NCBI GenBank assembly: GCA_036723975.1
Contig: DAIMGJ010000004.1
Location: 83,919 to 147,918, forward strand
Reading direction: 5' to 3'
DNA: 64,000 nucleotides
Source of the DNA: JAILEN01 sp036723975
GTDB lineage: Bacteria > Bacillota > Clostridia > Lachnospirales > Lachnospiraceae
Notes under the pieces: model-generated
Databases searched by the model: none
What the model saw: only the letters and a program-made list of their open reading frames with translations
Told to the model about the DNA's origin: nothing
In this document: piece by piece, positions 33,536 through 42,911 of the stretch
How the letters are laid out: each line of letters starts with the position of its first letter
Position numbering within the stretch: position 1 is the first letter of the stretch
Program-made: the position numbers and the translations under genes

Positions 33536-36500
33536 ATGAGGATTTTTAATACAAAAAACACAAGAACTGTAGCTGTAATAGGAGGAATAGCTGTAGTTTT
33601 AATCCTGATATTTGGGACATTTTGGACAGGAAAAAAAGCCAGCCGGGATACGGAACAGGCGGTACGAAATGTCAGTCTGTTTTATCTGGACGAACTTGCA
33701 GGCAGAAGAGAGCAGGTAGTATCGTCTACACTAAACGATTATATCAGAGACATGGATGTTGCTCTTGGTCTACTTAGCACAGAGGATTTAAATTCAACAA
33801 ATAATCTTCAGGCATACCAACTTCGTATGAAACAGCTTTACGGATTGGAAAAGTTTGCTTTTGTGGATGAGAGCGGAACTATTTATACATCCAGAGGGAC
33901 CAGAACGGACATAGAACAGTACGATTTTGACTATAAAACTCTTTCTGAGCCGGAAATTTCCATAAAAAAGGGAGATGTTGAAAATGCGAAGGTGGTAATT
34001 GCCATGCCTACGGATCGTTTGCCGTATGAGGGGCATCATCTGGTTGTTTGCTTTATTGAGATAGATATGAATCAGATGCTTGAAAACATATCACTTCAAT
34101 CCGGTTCCAATAAGACGACTTTTTGCAACATCTATACATCGGACGGACATTCTCTAACACAGATGGTTCTAGGTGGACTAGCGAGTGAAGACAATCTGCT
34201 TAATGCGTTAGAAAATGCTTCTTTTGAAGACGGATATACGATAGATACGATAAAAAATGATTTTTTAAACGGAAGTACCGGCGTAGTTTCCTTTACATAC
34301 AATAATATCAAAGAGACCATGTATTATGTGCCTGTTCATCATACGAACTGGATGTTGACTTATTTGATTAGGGAAAGCGTAATCAGTGAACAAATAGACA
34401 CGATATCGGAGGGAATCGTACGCCGAAACTTTATATTGGCAGTATTGACGACATTTGTTCTTGTAGTTGTATTTGTAATGATGCTTATGCAGACAAGAAA
34501 AGCTGCAAAGCTAATGCTGGAAAAAGAAACTTCGGAAGTGATGCAACAGGAACTGGAAGAGCGTATTGCTTTACAAAACGAACTATTGGAACAAGAGAAA
34601 AAGCGGGTACAGCTTGATAGCATGATTACAGCTTTAGCATCTGATTATAGAAGCGTATATTATATAGACTTAGAGGCTGATCGGGGAATCTGCTATAGAA
34701 ATGATGCAACCGATGACAACGTGACCAGAGATGAAGAATTTGTATATTCAGAAGTATTTTCACAATATGCAAATGAGTATGTATCAGAGGAATACAGGGA
34801 AGATTTTCTTTCATTTATACAACCGGAAAATATCCGAAAGGAGTTGAAAAAGAGTCAGATAATCGCATTTCGCTATTTAACAAAAAAAGCCGGGAAAGAA
34901 AGCTATGAAATGCTTCGTATGGCAGATGTCAACAATAATGAGGATGATGGAGTTGTACATGCGGTCGGAGTAGGCTTTACGAATATTGATGAAGAGATGC
35001 GGGATTCGCTTGCCAAGAATCAGGCTTTATCCGATGCTTTAAAAACCGCAAAGGAAGCAAATAAAGCAAAGACAACGTTTTTATCCAGTATGAGTCACGA
35101 GATTCGTACACCTATGAATGCGATAATCGGCCTGGATGCACTTGCTTTAAACGATCCGGATATTTCTGAAACCACAAAGGATTATCTTGAAAAAATCGGC
35201 AGCAGTGCGCAACATTTACTGAGCCTGATTAATGATATTCTGGATATGTCCAGAATTGAATCCGGTCGCATGACGTTAAGAAACGAGGAGTTTGCTTTTT
35301 CAAAGCTTATTGAACAAATAAACGTGATTTTCAGCGGCCAGTGTCAGGAAAAAGGATTAGATTATAACTGCAGGGTAAAAGGGCAGTTGAGTGATTATTA
35401 TATTGGAGACAGTGTAAAGCTTCGTCAGGTTCTAATCAATATACTCGGGAATGCTGTAAAATTTACACCGGAGGGCGGAAAGGTTGAGCTGACAGTAGAA
35501 AAGACAGGCGGTTTTGACGGTCGATCTGTGCTACAGTTTAAAGTTGCCGACACAGGAATAGGCATGAGTAAGGAATATCTGCCCAAAATTTTTGATACCT
35601 TCAGTCAGGAGGATTCCGGTTCCACAAATAAATATGGCAGTTCAGGATTGGGCATGGCTATCACAAAAAATATTGTAGAGATGATGAACGGAGAAATCCA
35701 GGTGGAAAGTGAAAAGAACGTCGGTACAACTTTTACCATTAGTATTACCCTAACGGATTCAGAGAGGCGATTATCGGATGAGGGGGATGCGCTTGATATT
35801 TATTCGCAGGATATGAAGGTTCTTTTAGTGGATGATGACCCGTTGGCATGCGATCAGGCCAAACTTGTGATGTCCCAGGCAGGAATCAAGGCGGATACGG
35901 CACAATCGGGCACGGAAGCTTTAGAAATGGTAAAAGTATCATATGCACGGCAGGAGCCGTATAATCTGATTATTGTGGACTGGCAGATGCCGGAAATGGA
36001 TGGAGTAGAGACGACGCGACAGATTCGTTCCATCATAGGTAAAGACACAGCGGTAATTATACTGACAGCCTATAATTGGGATGATATATACGAAGAAGCC
36101 ACCATGGCAGGTGTGGATAGTTTTATAGCAAAACCGCTTTTTACAGATAACCTTCTAAATGAGTTAAAAGATGTGATGAAAAGAAAACGACAGGAGAGAA
36201 CAAAGGTTGAAGCAGTCGCCTTGGAAGGCCGGCATATTCTTTTGGCAGAGGATGTAGACATTAATGCCCAGATTATGATGGAAGTGTTGGGAATGAGAAA
36301 ACTTGAGACAGAACACGCCGTTAACGGAAAGGTGGCTGTGGAAATGTATGCGTCCAAGCCGGAAGGCTACTATGATGCTATTTTAATGGATATGCGTATG
36401 CCGGAGATGGATGGAATTACAGCCACAAAGACCATACGAGCAATGGATAGAACAGACGCTGCTACAATACCAATCATTGCTCTTACGGCAAATGCCTTCG

Positions 36501-36604
36501 ACGAGGATGTACAACAAAGTCTGCAGGCAGGTATGAATGCACATCTAAGCAAGCCGGTAGAGCCGGATGTACTGTTTGAGACATTGGAAAAACTTATACG
36601 ATAA
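33536..36604 (+). CDS. Hybrid sensor histidine kinase with two receiver domains
   Basis: A 1022-residue membrane sensor. Layout: membrane helix 1 (about 11-30), an extracellular sensor of about 250 residues that looks like a Cache-type domain, helix 2 (about 300-320), a coiled coil, a PAS-like region (370-480), HisKA with SMSHEIRTPMNAIIG (phosphorylated histidine near 522), HATPase (GNAVKFTPEGG, GSSGLGMAITK), receiver 1 (LLVDDDP, phosphoacceptor in IVDWQMPEMDG) and receiver 2 (LLAEDVD, ILMDMRMPEMDG). No response regulator or HPt gene is adjacent. The signal is unknown. Confidence 0.93.
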   Translation: MRIFNTKNTRTVAVIGGIAVVLILIFGTFWTGKKASRDTEQAVRNVSLFYLDELAGRREQVVSSTLNDYIRDMDVALGLLSTEDLNSTNNLQAYQLRMKQLYGLEKFAFVDESGTIYTSRGTRTDIEQYDFDYKTLSEPEISIKKGDVENAKVVIAMPTDRLPYEGHHLVVCFIEIDMNQMLENISLQSGSNKTTFCNIYTSDGHSLTQMVLGGLASEDNLLNALENASFEDGYTIDTIKNDFLNGSTGVVSFTYNNIKETMYYVPVHHTNWMLTYLIRESVISEQIDTISEGIVRRNFILAVLTTFVLVVVFVMMLMQTRKAAKLMLEKETSEVMQQELEERIALQNELLEQEKKRVQLDSMITALASDYRSVYYIDLEADRGICYRNDATDDNVTRDEEFVYSEVFSQYANEYVSEEYREDFLSFIQPENIRKELKKSQIIAFRYLTKKAGKESYEMLRMADVNNNEDDGVVHAVGVGFTNIDEEMRDSLAKNQALSDALKTAKEANKAKTTFLSSMSHEIRTPMNAIIGLDALALNDPDISETTKDYLEKIGSSAQHLLSLINDILDMSRIESGRMTLRNEEFAFSKLIEQINVIFSGQCQEKGLDYNCRVKGQLSDYYIGDSVKLRQVLINILGNAVKFTPEGGKVELTVEKTGGFDGRSVLQFKVADTGIGMSKEYLPKIFDTFSQEDSGSTNKYGSSGLGMAITKNIVEMMNGEIQVESEKNVGTTFTISITLTDSERRLSDEGDALDIYSQDMKVLLVDDDPLACDQAKLVMSQAGIKADTAQSGTEALEMVKVSYARQEPYNLIIVDWQMPEMDGVETTRQIRSIIGKDTAVIILTAYNWDDIYEEATMAGVDSFIAKPLFTDNLLNELKDVMKRKRQERTKVEAVALEGRHILLAEDVDINAQIMMEVLGMRKLETEHAVNGKVAVEMYASKPEGYYDAILMDMRMPEMDGITATKTIRAMDRTDAATIPIIALTANAFDEDVQQSLQAGMNAHLSKPVEPDVLFETLEKLIR

Positions 36605-36710
36605 CCCCTTAAAATCGGTTGGTTTTATGCCTTAAAAGTGGTATAATTCCCATGCATTCCGTAAAAATGAATGTAATAACCCTCATTTGGGTAAAGATTG
36701 GAGAATAAAC

Positions 36711-38684
36711 ATGGCAAATAAAGGACCATATTACATGACAACGGCAATTGCCTACACATCCGGTAAGCCTCATATAGGAAATACCTATGAAATCGTGTTG
36801 GCAGATGCGATAGCAAGATTTCGCCGTCAGGAAGGATATGATGTATTTTTCCAGACCGGAACTGACGAGCATGGACAGAAGATTGAAGAAAAGGCCAAAG
36901 AAAAAGGCATTACACCAAAGGAATACGTTGATGAGGTATCCGGACAGGTAAAGGATATCTGGAATTTAATGAATTCCTCACATGATAAATTTATTCGTAC
37001 AACAGACGAGGATCACGAGAAGCAGGTTCAGAAGATTTTCAAGAAGCTTTACGATCAGGGTGATATTTATAAAGGTTCTTACGAAGGCTGGTACTGCGTA
37101 CCGGATGAAAGCTTTTGGACAGAAAGCCAGCTTGTGGACGGAAAATGTCCGGACTGCGGACGCCCGGTACAGAAGGCATCCGAGGAAGCATATTTCTTTA
37201 AAATGAGTAAATATGCCGACCGTTTGATTGAGCACATCAATACCCATCCGGAGTTTATTCAGCCGGTAAGCCGAAAAAACGAGATGATGAATAACTTTCT
37301 TCTTCCGGGATTACAGGATTTGTGTGTTTCAAGAACTTCTTTTACATGGGGAATTCCGGTAACCTTTGATCCAAAGCATGTAACTTATGTATGGTTGGAT
37401 GCACTTACCAACTATATTACCGGTATCGGATATGACGCAGACGGTAATCATACAGAGCAGTTTCGTAAGTTCTGGCCGGCTGATTTGCATTTGATCGGAA
37501 AGGATATTATCCGTTTCCATACGATTTACTGGCCGATTTTCTTAATGGCACTTGACCTTCCGCTTCCGAAGCAGGTATTTGGACATCCTTGGTTAATCCA
37601 GGCAGATGGAAAGATGTCAAAATCCAAAGGAAATGTAATCTATGCCGATGACTTGGTAGATTTGTTTGGCGTGGATGCCGTTCGTTATTTCTTAATTCAC
37701 GAGATGCCGTTTGAAAATGACGGAGTAATCTCTTGGGAGCTTTTGGTTGAGCGAATCAATTCCGATTTGGCAAACACCTTGGGAAACCTTGTGAATCGAA
37801 CAATCGCCATGAGCAATAAATACTTTGGCGGCGTTGTTTGTGATAAGGGTGTAGCAGAAGACGTTGATGCTGACTTAAAGGCAGTCGTAACCTCAGCTCG
37901 TAAAAAAGTGGAGGACAAGATGGCTGACCTTCGTGTGGCAGATGCGGTAACGGAAGTATTTAACGTATTTAAGCGTTGCAATAAGTATATCGACGAAACC
38001 GAGCCTTGGGTTCTTGCAAAGGACGAGGCAAAGGCAGATCGATTGGCTACTGTTTTGTATAACCTGGTGGAATCCATCACCATCGGCACAAGCCTTTTAA
38101 AGAGCTTTATGCCGGAAACAGCAGAAAAGATTTTTGCCCAGCTTTCAGCCTCCGAAGTAGCATATGATGATTTGGATACATTTGGTCACTATGCAAGCGG
38201 AACAAAGGTAACCGACACACCGGAAATCTTGTTTGAGCGTTTGAAGTTAGACGAAGTAATGGAGAAAGTTGCTGTTATTGAAGAAAAGCAGAAGGCTGCA
38301 AGCGGCGTAGTTGCCGAGTCTGAAGCGGAAGATAACGGTATTGATATCGAAGCAAAGCCTGAAATAACCTTTGACCAGTTTGGTGCAATGCAGTTCCAGG
38401 TTGGTGAGATTGTTGCTTGTGAAGCAGTAGAGAATTCCAAGAAGCTTCTTTGCTCACAGGTAAAAATTGGTTCTCAGACAAAACAGATTGTTTCCGGAAT
38501 TCGCAAATACTATTCACCGGAAGAAATGGTAGGAAAGAAGGTCATGGTTCTTGTGAACCTTAAACCTGCAAAATTGGCGGGAGTGCTTTCCGAAGGAATG
38601 CTTCTTTGTGCAGAGGATGCAGACGGAAATCTTTCCCTTATGACACCGGAAAAGGATATGCCATCCGGCGCGGAGATTTGTTAA
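36711..38684 (+). CDS. metG: Methionyl-tRNA synthetase
   Basis: A 657-residue class I synthetase. The HIGH motif appears as KPHIGN, the zinc knuckle includes CPDCGRPV, and KMSKS is GKMSKSKGN. A C-terminal tRNA-binding (EMAP-like) domain covers about the last 110 residues (FQVGEIVACEAVENSKKLL). The start was set at MANKGPYYMTT with GGAG upstream; the frame is open 8 codons earlier. The next gene, tatD, starts directly after the stop codon. Confidence 0.97.
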   Translation: MANKGPYYMTTAIAYTSGKPHIGNTYEIVLADAIARFRRQEGYDVFFQTGTDEHGQKIEEKAKEKGITPKEYVDEVSGQVKDIWNLMNSSHDKFIRTTDEDHEKQVQKIFKKLYDQGDIYKGSYEGWYCVPDESFWTESQLVDGKCPDCGRPVQKASEEAYFFKMSKYADRLIEHINTHPEFIQPVSRKNEMMNNFLLPGLQDLCVSRTSFTWGIPVTFDPKHVTYVWLDALTNYITGIGYDADGNHTEQFRKFWPADLHLIGKDIIRFHTIYWPIFLMALDLPLPKQVFGHPWLIQADGKMSKSKGNVIYADDLVDLFGVDAVRYFLIHEMPFENDGVISWELLVERINSDLANTLGNLVNRTIAMSNKYFGGVVCDKGVAEDVDADLKAVVTSARKKVEDKMADLRVADAVTEVFNVFKRCNKYIDETEPWVLAKDEAKADRLATVLYNLVESITIGTSLLKSFMPETAEKIFAQLSASEVAYDDLDTFGHYASGTKVTDTPEILFERLKLDEVMEKVAVIEEKQKAASGVVAESEAEDNGIDIEAKPEITFDQFGAMQFQVGEIVACEAVENSKKLLCSQVKIGSQTKQIVSGIRKYYSPEEMVGKKVMVLVNLKPAKLAGVLSEGMLLCAEDADGNLSLMTPEKDMPSGAEIC

Positions 38685-39473
38685 ATGATTTTTGAAAGTC
38701 ATGCACATTATGATGACGAGAGGTTCGATTCTGACAGAGTCGAACTTCTTTCGTTAATGAAACAAAAAAATATTGAGCGAATCGTAAATGTGGGTTCGTC
38801 TTTACAGAGCTGTCGCAGTACATTAGAGTTGGCCAAAGAGTACGACTTTGTTTCTGCTGCCATCGGCGTGCACCCCAGCGATATTGTTTGCTTGGAGGAG
38901 GCGCCGGAGGGCTTATCTTGGCTCTATGAGACCGCTAAGAAGGATAAAGATGTCGTGGCAATCGGTGAAATCGGTCTGGATTACTACTGGGACAAGGAAC
39001 CTGCAGTACAAAAAAGACAACGCGAAAGATTCTATGAGCAGCTGGAAATCGCCGGAAAGCTGGATCTTCCGGTCATCATTCACTCCAGAGATGCAGCGGA
39101 AGAAACCTTCTCCATCATGAAGGAGGCTGCAGCAAAAGGAATTCGAGGTGTAATACACTGCTATTCCTATTCACCGGAGATGGCGCGTGAATACGTAAAG
39201 CTTGGGTTCTACATCGGTGTCGGAGGAGTAGTCACTTTCAAAAACGGAAAGAAACTGAAAGAAACCGTTAAGCAAATTCCTCTTTCCCGCATTCTTGTAG
39301 AAACGGATTGCCCGTATATGGCGCCGTCTCCTTTCAGAGGCGACAGAAATGATTCCACCTACATTCCCTATGTGATTCATGAAATTGCCAAGCTTCGTGA
39401 GATTACAGATAAAGAAGTGATGGATGTTACTTGCAAAAACGGATACGAACTATTTCATCGTATAAAGAAATAA
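38685..39473 (+). CDS. TatD-family metal-dependent hydrolase
   Basis: A 262-residue TIM-barrel hydrolase (TatD/YcfH DNase family). The metal-binding pattern is complete: ESHAHYDDERF at the start, GEIGLDYYWD, IHSRDAAEET, HCYSYSPEMA and VETDCPYMAP. YcfH-type members cluster with metG in many Firmicutes, as here (start immediately after the metG stop). It probably acts as a 3'-5' exonuclease or D-aminoacyl hydrolase; the substrate is unproven. Confidence 0.93.
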   Translation: MIFESHAHYDDERFDSDRVELLSLMKQKNIERIVNVGSSLQSCRSTLELAKEYDFVSAAIGVHPSDIVCLEEAPEGLSWLYETAKKDKDVVAIGEIGLDYYWDKEPAVQKRQRERFYEQLEIAGKLDLPVIIHSRDAAEETFSIMKEAAAKGIRGVIHCYSYSPEMAREYVKLGFYIGVGGVVTFKNGKKLKETVKQIPLSRILVETDCPYMAPSPFRGDRNDSTYIPYVIHEIAKLREITDKEVMDVTCKNGYELFHRIKK

Positions 39474-39502
39474 ATAACAATTTACCTGATGAAACACTAC
39501 CC

Positions 39503-39669
39503 GTATTTGGAGTGAATGAAGATATTTCCTCGGCACCGTCTCCGCTTCACCTCATCCCGGCGAACATCCGTAATGCTCACTCCTAAAGTCGTGAGCTTAA
39601 CGGCTGTACGCAGTGTATTCGGAGCGCTCCGCGGATGACTATTCGGAAATATCTCATTCATCCAAATAC
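39503..39669 (-). repeat. Family A long-hairpin repeat, copy A3 (inverted)
   Basis: Third copy, read on the minus strand. Plus-strand arms are GTATTTGGA (39503-39511) with TCCAAATAC (39661-39669), TGAATGA (39513-39519) with TCATTCA (39654-39660), and GATATTTCC (39521-39529) with GGAAATATC (39645-39653). The tip is a different stem from those in A1 and A2: CCGT..GCTCAC with GTGAGC..ACGG. The core facing the arm reads CCTCGGCACCGTCTCCGC. It lies between tatD and rsmA. Confidence 0.8.
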
Positions 39670-39692
39670 TGCGTAATATATATACAGGTGGA

Positions 39693-39828
39693 TTGGAATT
39701 TCAACCCGTAATGCTTGAGCAGGACGTCCGCAACGCGGGCACTTAGCGAACGAAGTGAGCTTAGTACCCTTGCGTGAGGACCACGGCGATAGCGAATCCG
39801 GCGAAAGTATTACTTGTTGAAATTCCAA
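39693..39828. repeat. Element B: 136-nt branched palindrome
   Basis: Outer arms TTGGAATTTCAAC (39693-39705) and GTTGAAATTCCAA (39816-39828) are perfect complements. A second stem pairs GTAATGCTT (39708-39716) with AAGTATTAC (39805-39813), with one G-U pair. The interior contains a small hairpin CACTT..AAGTG and GC-rich segments. It lies 23 bases from A3. It fills, with A3, the 443-base gap before rsmA; the rest holds nothing recognised apart from weak promoter-like DNA near 39816-39845. Confidence 0.6.
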
Positions 39829-39916
39829 CTAGTAGTATAAACTGTAATTTATAGCACACAAAAAGCAGTTGTGATAAACTATAAGAAAGTTTGTTGCAGA
39901 TTTAAAGGAAAGCATA

Positions 39917-40789
39917 TTGAGTAAGATTTATATATCATCTCCGGCGCGTACGGCCGGAATCATTGAACAATATCAGTTTCGGTTCCAGAAGAAATTCGGA
40001 CAGAACTTTTTAATTGACGATCATATCATTGAAAAGATTATCGATGCTGCAGAGATTGGTCCGGAGGATGTGGTTGTAGAAATCGGTCCGGGAATCGGTA
40101 CATTGACGGAGCGTTTACTAGAACGAGCCTATCATGTACTTGCTGTAGAGATTGATACCAATTTGATTCCGATTTTGGAGGAGACTTTAAGTCCGTTTTC
40201 CAATAAGACAATCCTAAATGCGGATGTGTTGAAGGTGGATTTGCGTTCGGAGGTAGAAAAGATTAAACCCGGGGCAAAAATCAAGGTTGTTGCGAATCTT
40301 CCGTATTATATTACCACTCCAATCGTCATGGAGTTGCTGGAAGGAGACGTGGATTTTTCTTCTATCACCATTATGATTCAAAAGGAAGTGGCGGATCGAA
40401 TGAGTGTGGGACCGGGAACAAAAGACTATGGGGCACTGTCTTTGGCTGTTCAGTATTATTGCAAGCCGGAGTTTGTAACCGTGGTATCCCGTCATTGCTT
40501 TATGCCGGAGCCGAATGTGGATTCCGCAGTGATTACACTTAAAAAGTATGATGAAAAGCCGATACGCGTATCGGATGATAAGTTTATGTTTCGGGTGATT
40601 CGCGCATCTTTTGCACAGCGAAGAAAAACTCTTGCAAACGGTATCGGAAATGCAGCCGATTTGCCGATTTCAAAACAGCAAACCATGGAAGTTTTGGCTT
40701 CTTTGGGGATGAACGAATCGATTCGAGGGGAGACTCTTACACTGGAAGAGTTTGCCCGTTTGTCAGATGCACTAAAAAAACTAGTTTAG
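39917..40789 (+). CDS. rsmA: 16S rRNA dimethyladenosine transferase
   Basis: A 290-residue KsgA/RsmA that dimethylates A1518 and A1519 of 16S rRNA. Signatures: KKFGQNFLID, EIGPGIGTLTERL (SAM site), NLPYYITTP (catalytic motif) and the C-terminal helical domain (VIRASFAQRRKTLANG). The start is TTG with AAGGAA 6 bases before it; no ATG fits. The next gene begins 12 bases after the stop. Confidence 0.96.
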   Translation: MSKIYISSPARTAGIIEQYQFRFQKKFGQNFLIDDHIIEKIIDAAEIGPEDVVVEIGPGIGTLTERLLERAYHVLAVEIDTNLIPILEETLSPFSNKTILNADVLKVDLRSEVEKIKPGAKIKVVANLPYYITTPIVMELLEGDVDFSSITIMIQKEVADRMSVGPGTKDYGALSLAVQYYCKPEFVTVVSRHCFMPEPNVDSAVITLKKYDEKPIRVSDDKFMFRVIRASFAQRRKTLANGIGNAADLPISKQQTMEVLASLGMNESIRGETLTLEEFARLSDALKKLV

Positions 40790-40801
40790 GGGAGGTATCT
40801 C

Positions 40802-42439
40802 GTGGATATCAGTATATATCGAAGAGAGATACAAAAATTAATCACAGATATTCAGGAAAGCCGCGGAAAGGATTCGCAAAAGACCATTGCCTGTTGTAAG
40901 GAGTTGGAGCAGTATGGTCTTTCTCACAATGAAAATGCGTTGATTGGCTTCGCCCGTTTTTCCTTGGGGGAAACCTATTATCTTATGAATGACACCGCCA
41001 ACTTTTACCGTGAGATGATTATGTGTCTGGATCCATTAAAGGAAATCAAGGAGTGGGGATACCTTACCATGGCAAACAATATGCTTGGTATTATGTCTCT
41101 AAATCGTGGAAATGCTCCTTTTGCCATGGATTATTATATGCAGGCGATTCACTATTGTCAGGAATATCATCTTCCTGATTTAGAGTGGGTGGTGCATATG
41201 AATCTTGGAAATCTCTATCTTAATATCGGGGATCCACAAAGCGCAATTGATAATTTCGAAAGTGGATATCATTATATTCATACTCATCCGGAAACAGAAA
41301 ACTACATATCCACATTGACAGCGGCTTGTGTAGGTTTGGGAAAATCCTATTTGGAGATGGGAGAGTTGGATGCGGCGGATGAGTTTAATCACCGATTACT
41401 GTCGGAATGTATGCCTCAGCTCTTTCCAATGGAAAAGCTTGTAGTTTATTGCTTTGAGGCCAGACTTTACCACGCCATGAATCGCGAAGAGGAGTGCAGA
41501 AACTGCGTCAAATTGATTCGGGAGAACTTCAACGAGGAAGTTCCGGTGTTGGACGTATTTGATGATTTTTATGATTATTTAAAAATGCTTTTGGAAACGG
41601 AGAGTTATTCCGACTTTCAGGAGATAATGGGATTGATGGAGAGATCCACCCATCGGTCCGGTATTCGTAATTTGGAAAAGAAACTTTTGATTCTTAAGCT
41701 TAGACGAGACAAAGCATTAGGTGATGAGGAGTCTTACCGGGCGTCAGCTGTTCGCTTCTTTGAAATCGATCAGTTGATGGATCAGGAAAACGTGATGATG
41801 ATTGCCAACACCATCGAGCTTCGAAGCAGACTGAATGATTTGACCACTATTACAAAAGAAGTGGAACTTGAGAATCGTGCGCTTCAGAGAAAATCGGAAA
41901 CTGACGCATTAACCGGCATTAACAACCGACTGAAGCTGAATGAATACGGAGATATTGCGTTCCAAAGAGCGATGAAAAATCAAGTGGGATTTGCTGTAGA
42001 GATTTTGGATATCGACTACTTTAAAGAGTTTAACGATAATTACGGACATCAGGCCGGAGATAAGTGTATTCGGTTTATTGCAGATTGTCTTACTTCTTTG
42101 CAGGCTCATAGCGGAGTATTTGTCAGCCGATACGGTGGAGATGAATTTGTGATTCTTTATGAAGGTTATTCCGACAGAGAGGTCTTTGAAATCGCAAGAG
42201 AATTAAAACAAAAGATTCTGAATACTGCGATGGAACATAAGTTTTCAAAGGTTCCGTTAAAGATTGTTACTATTTCCCAGGGTATTTATTGGGGAGTGCC
42301 GACACAGGAACATACCATTTGGAATTACCTACATTCGGCAGATGATATGCTTTATCGTGTAAAAGAAAAAAGTCGAAACAGTATTCTTCTGGGACATGAT
42401 TTGAAAGATGATTTAGATATAATTGAAGAAAAAGTCTGA
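40802..42439 (+). CDS. TPR-repeat diguanylate cyclase
   Basis: A 545-residue soluble protein. Residues 1-330 are helical TPR-like repeats (for example ANNMLGIMSLNRGNAPFAMDYYMQAI and HMNLGNLYLNIGDPQSAI). A short coiled coil leads into a C-terminal GGDEF domain with intact RYGGDEFVILYEG, so it should make cyclic di-GMP. The RxxD inhibition site is absent before GGDEF. There is no membrane helix. The start is GTG with GGGGAGG upstream. It may be co-transcribed with rsmA. Confidence 0.9.
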   Translation: MDISIYRREIQKLITDIQESRGKDSQKTIACCKELEQYGLSHNENALIGFARFSLGETYYLMNDTANFYREMIMCLDPLKEIKEWGYLTMANNMLGIMSLNRGNAPFAMDYYMQAIHYCQEYHLPDLEWVVHMNLGNLYLNIGDPQSAIDNFESGYHYIHTHPETENYISTLTAACVGLGKSYLEMGELDAADEFNHRLLSECMPQLFPMEKLVVYCFEARLYHAMNREEECRNCVKLIRENFNEEVPVLDVFDDFYDYLKMLLETESYSDFQEIMGLMERSTHRSGIRNLEKKLLILKLRRDKALGDEESYRASAVRFFEIDQLMDQENVMMIANTIELRSRLNDLTTITKEVELENRALQRKSETDALTGINNRLKLNEYGDIAFQRAMKNQVGFAVEILDIDYFKEFNDNYGHQAGDKCIRFIADCLTSLQAHSGVFVSRYGGDEFVILYEGYSDREVFEIARELKQKILNTAMEHKFSKVPLKIVTISQGIYWGVPTQEHTIWNYLHSADDMLYRVKEKSRNSILLGHDLKDDLDIIEEKV

Positions 42440-42465
42440 TAATTACTGGTTGTTTTTTAACAAAA

Positions 42466-42474
42466 TGTTATAAT
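42466..42474 (+). promoter_or_regulatory. Extended -10 promoter of the zinc-ribbon gene
   Basis: TG-T-TATAAT (42466-42474) lies 30 bases before the ATG; no matching -35 at 17 bases. Confidence 0.5.
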
Positions 42475-42503
42475 GAAAGCATCAAGTTTTAGGAGGTAGC
42501 AAC

Positions 42504-42890
42504 ATGGATTTTTTCAATAAAATCGGGGACACCATTGTTTCCGCGGGAAAAGAAGTTACCGAGAAGGCGAAAGATGTAACGGACGCAACTCGCCTTTCTT
42601 ACGATATCAGCAAAAAGAAGTCAGAGATTAATGACAAATACCGTACTTTAGGCAAAAAGTATTATGCCGAGCACAGAGAAGAAAAAGACGATATGATTCT
42701 GGCTATTACGGCAGCTATTGAAGAATTACACGAAATGGAAAAGAATCTTGCCAATGCAAAAGGCGGTATTCGCTGTGAAAAATGCGGCGCTATTGTACCG
42801 GTAGGATCTTCCTATTGCGGTAAGTGCGGTGCAAAAGTCGGAGATATTTTTAAAGAAGAGGATGATGTTTTCGACAGTGAAGAAGAGTAG
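42504..42890 (+). CDS. Zinc-ribbon protein with helical N-terminus
   Basis: A 128-residue protein. The N-terminal part (about 1-85) is helical and amphipathic (starts MDFFNKIGDTIVSAGKEV), a type common in small clostridial zinc-ribbon proteins. It is followed by a zinc ribbon CEKCG..CGKCG near residues 93-112 and an acidic tail. AGGAGG lies before the ATG. Cellular role unknown. The next gene starts 21 bases after the stop. Confidence 0.8.
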   Translation: MDFFNKIGDTIVSAGKEVTEKAKDVTDATRLSYDISKKKSEINDKYRTLGKKYYAEHREEKDDMILAITAAIEELHEMEKNLANAKGGIRCEKCGAIVPVGSSYCGKCGAKVGDIFKEEDDVFDSEEE

Positions 42891-42911
42891 TTACTACGAG
42901 GGGGATGGTGT

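Noticed and set aside
4026..39669. Family A as an insertion sequence
   Set aside because: No transposase or open frame lies inside any copy; a non-autonomous element remains possible but no target duplication was recognised.
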